Assembly: GCF_004134865.1 (NCBI RefSeq)
Contig: NZ_SDPO01000003.1
Location: 62,001 to 126,000, forward strand
From: Agromyces fucosus
GTDB lineage: Bacteria > Actinomycetota > Actinomycetes > Actinomycetales > Microbacteriaceae
Reading direction: 5' to 3'
DNA length: 64,000 nucleotides
This document shows, one piece after another, positions 42,726 through 50,150 of the stretch; position 1 is the stretch's first letter, and each line of letters begins with the position of its first letter. The notes beneath the pieces are model-generated. The model had not been told where the DNA came from and did not search any database. It was given only the letters and a program-made list of their open reading frames with translations. The translations under genes were made by a program, and so were the position numbers.

Positions 42726-45617
42726 ATGAGCATCAGAGGTCGTTCGAACACCCGGGGTCGCGCCGCGGCCGCCCTCCTCCTGGGGGCGGGCGTGATCGTC
42801 TCGACGTTCGTGCCGGTGGCGGCCCAGGCCGCCGAGAACCCGGCGCCCCGCATCATCCCCGAGCTGCAGACCTGGACCGGCGGCACCGGCTCGTTCACGC
42901 TCGACGGTTCGAGCCGCATCGTCGCCGATCCCGAACTCGAGGAGGTCGCGACGCAGTTCGCCGCGGACCTCGCGGCGACCACCGGCATCTCGGTCGACGT
43001 CGTCGGGGGCGCGCCGTCCGCGGGTGACCTCGTGCTCGACTACGACGAGGCGCTCACTCACGCGCCGGGTGGTGAGCTGTTCCGCACCGAGGGGTATCGC
43101 CTGACGGTCTCCGCCGACGGCGTCGAGATCGCCGCACCGAACACGGATGGCGCGTTCTACGGCACCCGCACGGTGCTGCAGGCGCTGCTGCAGTCGCCGG
43201 GTCGCGCCGAGCTGCCGATCGGCGAGAGCATCGACTGGCCGAACCACGAGGTGCGCGGGTTCATGCTCGACGTCGGGCGCCGCTTCTTCACCCCCGAGTT
43301 CGTTCGCGACTACATCACGATGATGAGCTGGTACAAGCTCAACGAGTTCCAGATCCACTTGAACGACAACGAGATCGCGAGGCCTGCGGGCGGTTGGGTC
43401 GACGCGTACGACGGCTTCCGCCTGAAGTCCGACAACCCGGCCTTCGCGGGACTCGCCTCGGAGGACGGCGCCTACGATCGGGCCGACTGGCAGAGCTTCG
43501 AGGATGCCGCCGCAGCCCACGCCGTGACGATCATCCCCGAGATCGACGCGCCCGCGCACTCGCGCTCCTTCATCCGCTGGAAGCCCGAGATCGGGTTCAA
43601 CGGCGGCGACTCCGACCACCTCGACCTCTCGAAGCCCGAATCGACCGAGACCATCAAGGCCGTCTTCGACGAGTTCACGCCCTGGTTCGAGGGACCCGAC
43701 GTGCACATGGGGACCGACGAGTACCCGCGTGAGGGCAGGGACGACTACCGCACCTTCTTCAACACCATGGCCGAGCACATCCGGGGGCTGGGAAAGCACC
43801 CGCGCGCGTGGGGCAGCATGACGGTGATGCACGGCTCGGCTGCCGGCTACGACCGCGACGTGACGATCAACGCGTGGAACAACGGCTGGTACGGCATGGC
43901 CTCGGCCCTCGCCGACGGCTACGACTTCATCAACACGAACGACGGCGACCTGTACGTCGTGCCCTTCGCGAACTACTACCACGGCAACGGGCTGAACAAC
44001 TCGTCGCTGTACAACTCGTGGCTGCCGAACAAGCTGGGCAGCACCGAGGTGGTACCCGCCGGCACGCCGAAGGGCGCGATGTTCGCCGTCTGGAACGACC
44101 TCGTGCACCGCGAGTACACCGAGCTCGACGTGCACGGCCTCATGCGCGACTCGTTCCCGGTGATCGCGCAGAAGACATGGAAGTCGACCACGCCCGCGCT
44201 CGGCTACGGCGACTTCACGGCGCTGCAGCGGCGCATCGGAGTGGCGCCCGGACTCACGACGATCGAGCAGGGCAACGGCACGGCGGCTGCGGGCGAGCGT
44301 TCGCTCGGCGCCGCAGTGACGGCCTCGTCGAGCAACGAGGGCGCATCGCCCTCGGCCCTCACCGACGGTCGTTCCCTCACCCGTTGGGCGACGTCGGAGC
44401 AGACCGCCGAGGTGGTGCTCGATCTCGGCGTATCGGCGCCGACCGGTCGGGTCGAGATCGACTGGGCCGGGGTCCCGCCGGCCGGCTACGACGTTCAGGT
44501 CTCGACCGACGGCCGGTTCTGGCAGCACGTCGCCGACGACGTCGATGGCGAGACCGGTGCCGTGGACCTGGGCCGGCTTCCGGCACGATACGTCGCCCTC
44601 CGCGACATCCGTGCCGGTGACGGGGACATCGCCGCCTGGCGCGTCTCCGTCTTCAGTCCTGCGCCACTCACGAAGGGCGCGACGGCGACGGCCTCGGGCG
44701 TCGAGGCCGCCTCGTTCCCGGCGAGCCTCGCCATCGACGGCAACGACGCCACCCGCTGGTCGGCCGACTACAGCGCCCAGCCGTGGATCGCGGTCGATCT
44801 CGGGTCCGCGCAGCGCTTCGGCGAGCTCTCGCTGAAGTGGGAGGGCGCCTCCGCGAAGGACTACACGGTCGCGGTCTCGAGCGACGCGCAGACGTGGACC
44901 CCCGTGGCCACTCGTACGGCCATGGCGGCCGGCGCGCGAACCGACCTGGTCACCTTCACGCCGGTCACCGCGCGGCACCTGCGCGTGACGGTCACGGCGA
45001 AGAACCTCAGCCCGTACCTCAGCCTGTTCGAGCTGTCGATCCCGTCGTCGGCCGAGCCCGAGGCGGCGATCACGGCGGAGATCTCACCCGCGGAGCCCGA
45101 CGGCCCCGACGGCTCCTACGCGACCCCGCCGACGGTGACAGTGCGGGCGAGCGGCACCGCCGGCCCGGTCTCGGACGTCGAGTACCGCGTGAACGACGAC
45201 GAGTGGGCGGATGCCTCCGGCCCGATCCTCCTCGACGGCAACGGCGAGCTGCGGCTCGAGTACCGCGCCACGGTCGGCGACATCCCGGTCTCCGGGCACG
45301 GCGTCGTCACCGTCGCCGCGGCTCCCGAGCTCGATGTCGAGGCGTCGGTGACGAGCCGGTGCATCGGCGGGCGGGCCGTGCTCTCGGTACGGGCGCTGAA
45401 CGGCGAGTCGCTGCCGCTCGACGTCACCCTCACGACCGACTATGGCACGAAGTCGTTCACGGCCGTGGCTCCGGGGAAGAACGCCGTCCACGCCTTCTCG
45501 ACGCGACTGGCCACGCTGCCGGCCGGCGAGGTCGACGTCACGGCGACGGCGCAGGTCGGCGGGAGCCCCGTGTCGTCCACCACGGTCGTGCCCTACGAGG
45601 CGCGAACCTGCGGCTGA
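42726..45617 (+). CDS. Secreted GH20 beta-N-acetylhexosaminidase with carbohydrate-binding modules
   Basis: 963 residues, ATG 42726 with GAAGGAGAG upstream. After the signal peptide (to ~36) come the GH20b domain, then the GH20 barrel: GFMLDVGRRFFTPEFVRDYI, FQIHLNDNE, IIPEIDAPAHS and VHMGTDEYPR (catalytic Asp331-Glu332). Two F5/8-type discoidin modules follow (ASSSNEGASPSALTDGRSLTRWAT; ASGVEAASFPASLAIDGNDATRWSADY), then an Ig-like domain and the same C-terminal domain as the upstream glycosidase (RCIGGRAVLSVRALN...TCG). It removes terminal GlcNAc/GalNAc from glycans. It is co-oriented with the GH123-like gene, 55 bp apart. Confidence 0.94.
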   Translation: MSIRGRSNTRGRAAAALLLGAGVIVSTFVPVAAQAAENPAPRIIPELQTWTGGTGSFTLDGSSRIVADPELEEVATQFAADLAATTGISVDVVGGAPSAGDLVLDYDEALTHAPGGELFRTEGYRLTVSADGVEIAAPNTDGAFYGTRTVLQALLQSPGRAELPIGESIDWPNHEVRGFMLDVGRRFFTPEFVRDYITMMSWYKLNEFQIHLNDNEIARPAGGWVDAYDGFRLKSDNPAFAGLASEDGAYDRADWQSFEDAAAAHAVTIIPEIDAPAHSRSFIRWKPEIGFNGGDSDHLDLSKPESTETIKAVFDEFTPWFEGPDVHMGTDEYPREGRDDYRTFFNTMAEHIRGLGKHPRAWGSMTVMHGSAAGYDRDVTINAWNNGWYGMASALADGYDFINTNDGDLYVVPFANYYHGNGLNNSSLYNSWLPNKLGSTEVVPAGTPKGAMFAVWNDLVHREYTELDVHGLMRDSFPVIAQKTWKSTTPALGYGDFTALQRRIGVAPGLTTIEQGNGTAAAGERSLGAAVTASSSNEGASPSALTDGRSLTRWATSEQTAEVVLDLGVSAPTGRVEIDWAGVPPAGYDVQVSTDGRFWQHVADDVDGETGAVDLGRLPARYVALRDIRAGDGDIAAWRVSVFSPAPLTKGATATASGVEAASFPASLAIDGNDATRWSADYSAQPWIAVDLGSAQRFGELSLKWEGASAKDYTVAVSSDAQTWTPVATRTAMAAGARTDLVTFTPVTARHLRVTVTAKNLSPYLSLFELSIPSSAEPEAAITAEISPAEPDGPDGSYATPPTVTVRASGTAGPVSDVEYRVNDDEWADASGPILLDGNGELRLEYRATVGDIPVSGHGVVTVAAAPELDVEASVTSRCIGGRAVLSVRALNGESLPLDVTLTTDYGTKSFTAVAPGKNAVHAFSTRLATLPAGEVDVTATAQVGGSPVSSTTVVPYEARTCG

Positions 45618-45621
45618 GCCC

Positions 45622-45669
45622 CGACCGACCTCGCGCTGACCCGTCCGACGGTCAGCGCGAGGTCGGTCG
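45622..45669. terminator. 20-bp perfect bidirectional stem-loop
   Basis: The arms at 45622-45641 and 45650-45669 are perfect reverse complements (CGACCGACCTCGCGCTGACC on the left) with an 8-nt loop. It lies between convergent GH20 and enoyl-CoA hydratase genes. The right arm contains the last codons and the stop of the hydratase gene. A bidirectional terminator is the simplest role. Confidence 0.8.
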
Positions 45670-46452
45670 CGTTCCGAAGGCCGCGATGCGGGCGCTCGCC
45701 TCGGGCGTCGCGAAGGCGGCGCCGATCGTTCGCGCCTCGTCGTCGAGCGCCGTCTGGAAGTCGCGGGTCAGGCCCGAGCGCACGAGGCGCTTCGCCTGCC
45801 CGAAGGCCGCGGTCGCCCCGTCGATCCACGACTGCGCGATCTCGCGGGCCCGCGCCTCGAGGGCATCGGGTGCGACGACCTCGGCCACGAGCCCCCAGTC
45901 GAGCGCCTCGGCTGCGGTGAGGGTGCGCGAGGTCAGCGTGAGCTCGAGTGCGCGGCGGGTGCCGACGGCCTCGGGCAGCAGCGTGCTCACACCGCAGTCG
46001 GGCGTGAGCGCGACATCCGCGTACCGGCTCGCGAAGGTCGCGTGCTCGGACGCGACGACGAGGTCGGCGACGAGCATGAACCCGAGCCCGCCGCCGGCGA
46101 CGGGCCCCTGCACGGCGGCCACGATCGGCTTCGAGCTCTCGCGCAGCGTGCGGTGACCGTCGTGGATCGCGTCGGCGAGGGCGGTGATCGTCGCGGCGGC
46201 CGACTCCTCGCCGTTCGAGACCGCGGTGGCTGCGAGCTCGGACATCGCCCGCACGTCGCCGCCCGCGCAGAACGCACGGCCGTTGGCGTCGAAGAGCACG
46301 GCGCCGATGTCGTCGCGCTCGGCGATCTCGTGGGCGAGCGCCTGCCAGCGGGCGATCGCGTCGGGGTCGACGGCGTTCAGCCGGTTCGGGCGATTGAGGG
46401 TGAGGCGGGCGAGCCCGTCTTCGACTTCGAACAGGATCGCGTCATCGCTCAT
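45652..46452 (-). CDS. Enoyl-CoA hydratase/isomerase family protein
   Basis: 266 residues, ATG 46452. The crotonase fold is clear: LARLTLNRPNRLNAVDPD, AVLFDANGRAFCAGGDVRAMSE (oxyanion loop GGDV), KPIVAAVQGPVAGGGLGFMLVADLVVASEHATFASRYADVALTPDCGVS. The Glu pair of true hydratases is replaced (PVAGGGLG, and TPDCGVS where a Glu/Asp is usual), so it might be an isomerase or another crotonase rather than a hydratase. The end of the gene is inside a terminator stem. It is alone in orientation with the LysR gene upstream. Confidence 0.87.
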   Translation of the reverse strand: MSDDAILFEVEDGLARLTLNRPNRLNAVDPDAIARWQALAHEIAERDDIGAVLFDANGRAFCAGGDVRAMSELAATAVSNGEESAAATITALADAIHDGHRTLRESSKPIVAAVQGPVAGGGLGFMLVADLVVASEHATFASRYADVALTPDCGVSTLLPEAVGTRRALELTLTSRTLTAAEALDWGLVAEVVAPDALEARAREIAQSWIDGATAAFGQAKRLVRSGLTRDFQTALDDEARTIGAAFATPEASARIAAFGTRPTSR

Positions 46453-46478
46453 GGACGTGGAGTCTACTTCGCCGCTCG

Positions 46479-46538
46479 GGACCACTCGTGTCGCACCGGA
46501 CCCATGATGTCCGTGGTCCCGTGCGACACGAGGTGTCC
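46479..46538. repeat. 60-bp palindrome, copy C
   Basis: Third copy, centred at 46508.5, extending to CGCTCGGG (46473-46480) and CCCGAGCG (46537-46544). The centre reads ATGATGTCC where A and B have GGATATC, so the core has drifted. It begins 30 bp after the stop of the LysR gene (minus strand), mirroring copies A and B. Confidence 0.85.
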
Positions 46539-46567
46539 CGAGCGACGTGCACGCCGCATGGCCAGGG

Positions 46568-47485
46568 TCAGGCCGCGGCGTGCGCCTGCTCGAGCCGCGA
46601 GGCGCGCGCCACGAGCACGTCGAGCACGGTGCGCACGGCGAGGCGCTCCGCGACATCCGGCCGCACCAGCGCCACGATCTGCCGAGCGGATGCCACGCCG
46701 CGCAGCGGCTTCAAGATGATCGAATCGGGCACGGCGCCGCTCGTGAACCGCGGCACGAAGGCGATGCCGAGGCCCGCCTCGATGAACGCTTCGATGATGC
46801 GCATGTCGCTGAACCGCTGGCTCACCTTCGCGCGCTGCCCGGCCTGCTGCTCGATCGCGTGCAGGATGCGTTCGAACGGGAAGCCCGGCGGCACCCCGAG
46901 CCACGTCTCGTCGACGAGGTCGGCGGGGGTCAGGTGCGCTCTCCCGGCGAGGCGGTGGTCGGCGGGCAGCCCGATGTCGAGCGGTTCGGTCAGCAGCGGA
47001 ACGGCCTTCAGGCCCCGGCCGCCCCACGGGAGCACGCCCGGCATGGTGTGCGCGAGCACGATGTCGTAGTCGCTCGTGAGGTCGGCGAACTCGGCGAGCT
47101 CGGGGTCGAGATCGGTCGCACGCACCACGAGGCCCGCCACCTCGGCGAGGTCGGTGAGCACGGCGGGCAGAAGGGTCGCTCCGACTGTGGGGAAGGTGAG
47201 GAGGGAGACCTCGCCGCTCGGGTGGTTGCGGAACTCGTCCCACAGGGCGGTGGCGCGTTCGAGCGCGATGGCCACATCGGCGGCGCTTCGGGCGAGCGCA
47301 TGGCCCGCGCTCGTGAGCACGACGCCTCGTCCGCTGCGCTCCGTGAGCGGCATGCCGGCCTCGCGCTCGAGCACCTTGAGCTGCTGCGACACCGCTGACG
47401 GCGTGCGGCCGGTGGCCTCGGCGACGGCGGTCACGCTGCCGCGTTCGGCGAGCTCTCGCAGAAGGTCCAATCGGCGCACATCCAT
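46568..47485 (-). CDS. LysR family transcriptional regulator
   Basis: 305 residues, ATG 47485. The N-terminal LysR helix-turn-helix is MDVRRLDLLRELAERGSVTAVAEATGRTPSAVSQQLKVLEREAGMPLTERSGRGVVLTSAG. The periplasmic-binding-type sensor domain (residues ~90-290) shows LLTFPTVGATLLPAVL, VLAHTMPG and RIIEAFIEAGLGIAFVPRFTSG. CTACA/TGTAG half-sites overlap and precede its start, where LysR proteins bind. The divergent transcript encodes a 38-residue membrane peptide, which is the most likely target. The effector is unknown. Confidence 0.93.
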   Translation of the reverse strand: MDVRRLDLLRELAERGSVTAVAEATGRTPSAVSQQLKVLEREAGMPLTERSGRGVVLTSAGHALARSAADVAIALERATALWDEFRNHPSGEVSLLTFPTVGATLLPAVLTDLAEVAGLVVRATDLDPELAEFADLTSDYDIVLAHTMPGVLPWGGRGLKAVPLLTEPLDIGLPADHRLAGRAHLTPADLVDETWLGVPPGFPFERILHAIEQQAGQRAKVSQRFSDMRIIEAFIEAGLGIAFVPRFTSGAVPDSIILKPLRGVASARQIVALVRPDVAERLAVRTVLDVLVARASRLEQAHAAA

Positions 47486-47514
47486 GTAGCCAGCCTACAT
47501 CGTCATTGTAGAAT
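47484..47514. promoter_or_regulatory. LysR box with two divergent -10 elements
   Basis: Half-sites alternate: ATGTAG (47484-47489), CTACAT (47495-47500), TGTAG (47507-47511). CTACA-N7-TGTAG is a LysR-type T-N11-A box. TAGAAT (47509-47514) fits a plus-strand -10 and TACAAT (reverse of 47505-47510) a minus-strand -10. Regulator binding would cover both. Confidence 0.6.
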
Positions 47515-47620
47515 CGTGAGCTTGTGCTGAAGAGTTCGCGGCGCGAGAATTGAGGTGTCGAACACGTGCAATGGGGCATCGACTGCTCGATCACCCGCTC
47601 GTACTTCGAAAGGAATCACC

Positions 47621-47737
47621 ATGGTCTTCGTACTCCTCGGCGCCGTTTCCGTCGCCGCCGTCATCGGCTCGATCGTCGTCACCGCTCGTGACGGCTACCG
47701 TCGTCAGCCGCGAGAGACGTTCGCGCGCACCGTCTAG
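47621..47737 (+). CDS. 38-aa single-pass membrane peptide
   Basis: 38 residues from ATG 47621 with AAAGGA about 8 nt upstream. Sequence MVFVLLGAVSVAAVIGSIVVTARDGYRRQP is one transmembrane helix followed by a basic, Arg-rich cytoplasmic end. A ~100-nt leader lies between the predicted -10 (47509-47514) and the ATG. It is divergent from LysR, so it is probably under its control. The function is not known; small Arg-rich membrane peptides often modulate a transporter. Expression is inferred from ribosome site and promoter. Confidence 0.65.
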   Translation: MVFVLLGAVSVAAVIGSIVVTARDGYRRQPRETFARTV

Positions 47738-47833
47738 GTCCGCGAATCCCGGGGGTCCGTTCCCCGGAACACCGGGCCGCGAGCACCGGGAGGGGCAATC
47801 CTCCCGTCGATGCGCGGCCCGAGGGTCGCGTCA

Positions 47834-47925
47834 GCGGCCCGATTGCAGGGCCGCCGCGCGGGGGAGGGACATCCCTTCTCCGGATGCGCGGCCCGATTGC
47901 AGGGCCGCCGCGCGGGGGAGGGACA
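47834..47925. repeat. Direct repeat, period 54 bp, with internal hairpins
   Basis: A 38-bp unit recurs perfectly at 47834-47871 and 47888-47925. Each unit contains CGGCCC-N7-GGGCCG, a stable stem. GGGAGG-N6-CCTCCC and CCTTCTCC-type segments lie between and beside them. The surrounding 320-bp stretch (47738-48057) between the 38-aa peptide and peptidase E has no gene I can support. Confidence 0.7.
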
Positions 47926-48057
47926 CCCCGCGGGGCGGCCCTTCTCCATGCGTATCGGGATGCGATGGGGGGATCCCGATGCGTGCCGTCGTGTCTCTCG
48001 ACACCGCCGATGATCTGCCGCTAGCGTGTGCCCGAAGGTTCGACGTTTGGGGGAACG

Positions 48058-48798
48058 ATGGCGCATGTGGTTGCGACCGGCGCAGGCAAGGCGATGATGG
48101 AGCGGCGGGCCGACCCGACGCACGAGTACATCCTGAAGCTCACCGGCAAGGAGCGTCCGCGCGTGCTCTTCGTCGGCACGGCGACCGGCGACGACGCCGC
48201 GTACATCGTGAGCTTCTACACGACGTACGACTCCGACCGCTGCGCACCGCACCACTTGCCGCTCTTCCACCGTGCCGTCGACGACCTCGCGGGCTTCGTG
48301 AAGGGCTTCGACGTGATCCACGTCGGCGGCGGCAACACGGCGAACATGCTCGACGTCTGGACGCGCCAGGGTCTCGACGAGATCATGCGCGAGATGTGGG
48401 AGGACCCGAACTCGAACACGGTCTTCACCGGCGGTTCGGCCGGCGGCATCTGCTGGTTCGAGGGCGGCACGACCGACAGCTACGGTCCCACGCTGCAGGT
48501 GCTCCCCGAGGGCCTCGGGTTCCTGCACGGCAGCTTCTGCCCCCACTACGACGCCGAAGACCAGCGGCAGCCCCTGTTCCACGCTTCCCTGCTGAGCGGT
48601 GAGCTCGCGACGGGCTACGCGGTCGGCAACCTGCAGTCGCTGCACTTCGAGGGTTCCGAGTTCGTCACGGCCATCAGTCCCGTCGAAGACGCGCTCGCAC
48701 TGAAGGTCGAGGCGATCGACGGCGAGATCGTCGAGACACCGCTGCCGACCACCGTGCTCGCGAGCACGGGCCCGATCGTGAAGGGGCCCTCGTCGTGA
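48058..48798 (+). CDS. pepE: Peptidase E (aspartyl dipeptidase, S51 family)
   Basis: 246 residues, ATG 48058 with GGGGGAA upstream. A class-I glutamine-amidotransferase-like fold with FDVIHVGGGNTANMLDVW and the nucleophile elbow FTGGSAGGICWFEGGT (Ser in GGSAGG), then LGFLHGSFCPHYDAEDQRQPLF with the catalytic His. Family S51 hydrolyses Asp-Xaa dipeptides without blocked N-terminus. It is the first gene of an operon with a C4-dicarboxylate/aspartate transporter and a Thr/Ser exporter, which fits a role in freeing aspartate. Confidence 0.88.
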   Translation: MAHVVATGAGKAMMERRADPTHEYILKLTGKERPRVLFVGTATGDDAAYIVSFYTTYDSDRCAPHHLPLFHRAVDDLAGFVKGFDVIHVGGGNTANMLDVWTRQGLDEIMREMWEDPNSNTVFTGGSAGGICWFEGGTTDSYGPTLQVLPEGLGFLHGSFCPHYDAEDQRQPLFHASLLSGELATGYAVGNLQSLHFEGSEFVTAISPVEDALALKVEAIDGEIVETPLPTTVLASTGPIVKGPSS

Positions 48799-50150
48799 AC
48801 GACAACGTCTGGATCCTCGTCGCCGAGTTGATCGTCGTCATCCTCGCGATCTACATGGGCACCCGCACGAGCGGGATCGGCCTCGGCGTGTGGGGCCTCG
48901 TCGGTGTCGCGGTGCTCGTCTTCGTCTTCGGCGAGGCGCCGGGCAATGCCCCGGTCGACGCCGTGTTCATCGTCATCACCGTCATCACCGCGGCATCCGT
49001 CATGCAAGCTGCCGGCGGCATCGACTGGATGGTCTCGGTCGCGTCGAAGGTCATCAAGAAGCGGCCGAAGTCGGTCGTCTTCCTGGCGCCGGCGATGTCG
49101 TTCCTCTTCACCGTCGGCGCCGGCACGGGCAACATCTTCTATCCGCTGCTGCCCGTCATCTACGACGTGTCGTACCAGCAGAAGATCCGCCCCGAGCGCG
49201 CGCTGTCGGTCTCCGCCGTGGCCTCGCAGGTCGGCATCCTCTGCAGCCCGGTCTCCGCCGCCACCGCCTCGATGGTCGTGCTGCTCGCGCCGCAGGGCGT
49301 CGACCTCGGCAAGCTCCTGCTCATCATGTGGCCGGCCTCGATCGTGGGCCTCGGCATCGCCGCGCTCGTCATGGTCAAGCACGGCAAGGAGCTCGAGGAC
49401 GACCCCGAGTTCCAGCGTCGCGTCGCCGAGCACCTCGTGAAGCCGGCCGTCGTGGTCGACGCCGACAAGAAGCTGCCGCGCAGCGCCGTGCTCTCTGCCT
49501 CGATCTTCCTCACCGGCGTCGGCGTCATCGTGCTCTTCGGCCTCTTCACGGGCCTGCGCCCGATCATCGGCACGGATGACGCGGGCGACCCGGTTCGCGT
49601 CAGCATCACCGTCATCATCGAGGTCATCATGGGCGTCATCGCCGCGCTCATCTTCGTCACCTGCAAGGTCAAGGCGGCGGATGTCCCGAAGCAGTCGACC
49701 TTCCCGGCCGGCATGGTCGGCGCGATCGCCCTGTTCGGCATCGCGTGGCTCGCGAACACCTTCGTCGCGGCGAACAACACGCTCATCGTCGACGGCCTCG
49801 GATCGCTCGTCTCCGGCTCGTCGGCGTTCCTCGGCGCGCTGCTCTTCGCACTCGCCCTCTTCCTCGTCGCGATGCTCACGACGAGCCAGTCGAGCGCGAC
49901 CAATGCGATCGTCCCGATCGGCATCACCATCGGCCTGCCCGCACCGCTGCTCGTCGGCCTCTGGCCGGCGGCGATGGGCATCTACACGCTGCCCGCCAAC
50001 GGCAGCCAGGTCGCCACGGTCGCGTTCGACCAGACCGGCACGACCAAGATGGGCAAGTTCGTCTTCGACCACTCGTTCCAGCTGCCGAACCTCGTCTACG
50101 TCGTCGTCGCGATCCTCGTGGGCGTCGCGCTCTCCTTCGTCATCGTCTGA
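48795..50150 (+). CDS. Anaerobic C4-dicarboxylate/aspartate transporter (Dcu family)
   Basis: 451 residues from GTG 48795, which overlaps the peptidase stop (GTGA). About ten to twelve hydrophobic segments follow the DcuA/DcuB pattern: VAELIVVILAIYMGTRTSGIGLGVWGL, FIVITVITAASVMQAAGGIDWMV, GTGNIFYPLLPVIYDVSYQQKIRPERALSVSAVASQVGILCSPVSAATASMV and SQSSATNAIVPIGITIGLPAPLL. It exchanges fumarate, malate, aspartate and succinate. Position after peptidase E suggests aspartate as cargo. It is translationally coupled to ThrE downstream. Confidence 0.9.
   Translation: MNDNVWILVAELIVVILAIYMGTRTSGIGLGVWGLVGVAVLVFVFGEAPGNAPVDAVFIVITVITAASVMQAAGGIDWMVSVASKVIKKRPKSVVFLAPAMSFLFTVGAGTGNIFYPLLPVIYDVSYQQKIRPERALSVSAVASQVGILCSPVSAATASMVVLLAPQGVDLGKLLLIMWPASIVGLGIAALVMVKHGKELEDDPEFQRRVAEHLVKPAVVVDADKKLPRSAVLSASIFLTGVGVIVLFGLFTGLRPIIGTDDAGDPVRVSITVIIEVIMGVIAALIFVTCKVKAADVPKQSTFPAGMVGAIALFGIAWLANTFVAANNTLIVDGLGSLVSGSSAFLGALLFALALFLVAMLTTSQSSATNAIVPIGITIGLPAPLLVGLWPAAMGIYTLPANGSQVATVAFDQTGTTKMGKFVFDHSFQLPNLVYVVVAILVGVALSFVIV

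Noticed and set aside
39914..42988. Very long open frame on the minus strand (over 1000 codons) opposite the GH123-like gene
   Set aside because: No known motifs; composition (Arg/Asp/Val/His-rich) is typical of the antisense of GC-rich coding sequence. The plus-strand protein has clear signal peptide and domains.
42582..44978. Long minus-strand frame opposite the GH20 gene
   Set aside because: Same reason. GH20 catalytic motifs on the plus strand settle the coding strand.
47738..48057. CRISPR array
   Set aside because: Only two units of a 38-bp repeat with a 16-bp gap, no regular spacers and no cas genes. It is a tandem duplication with hairpins.
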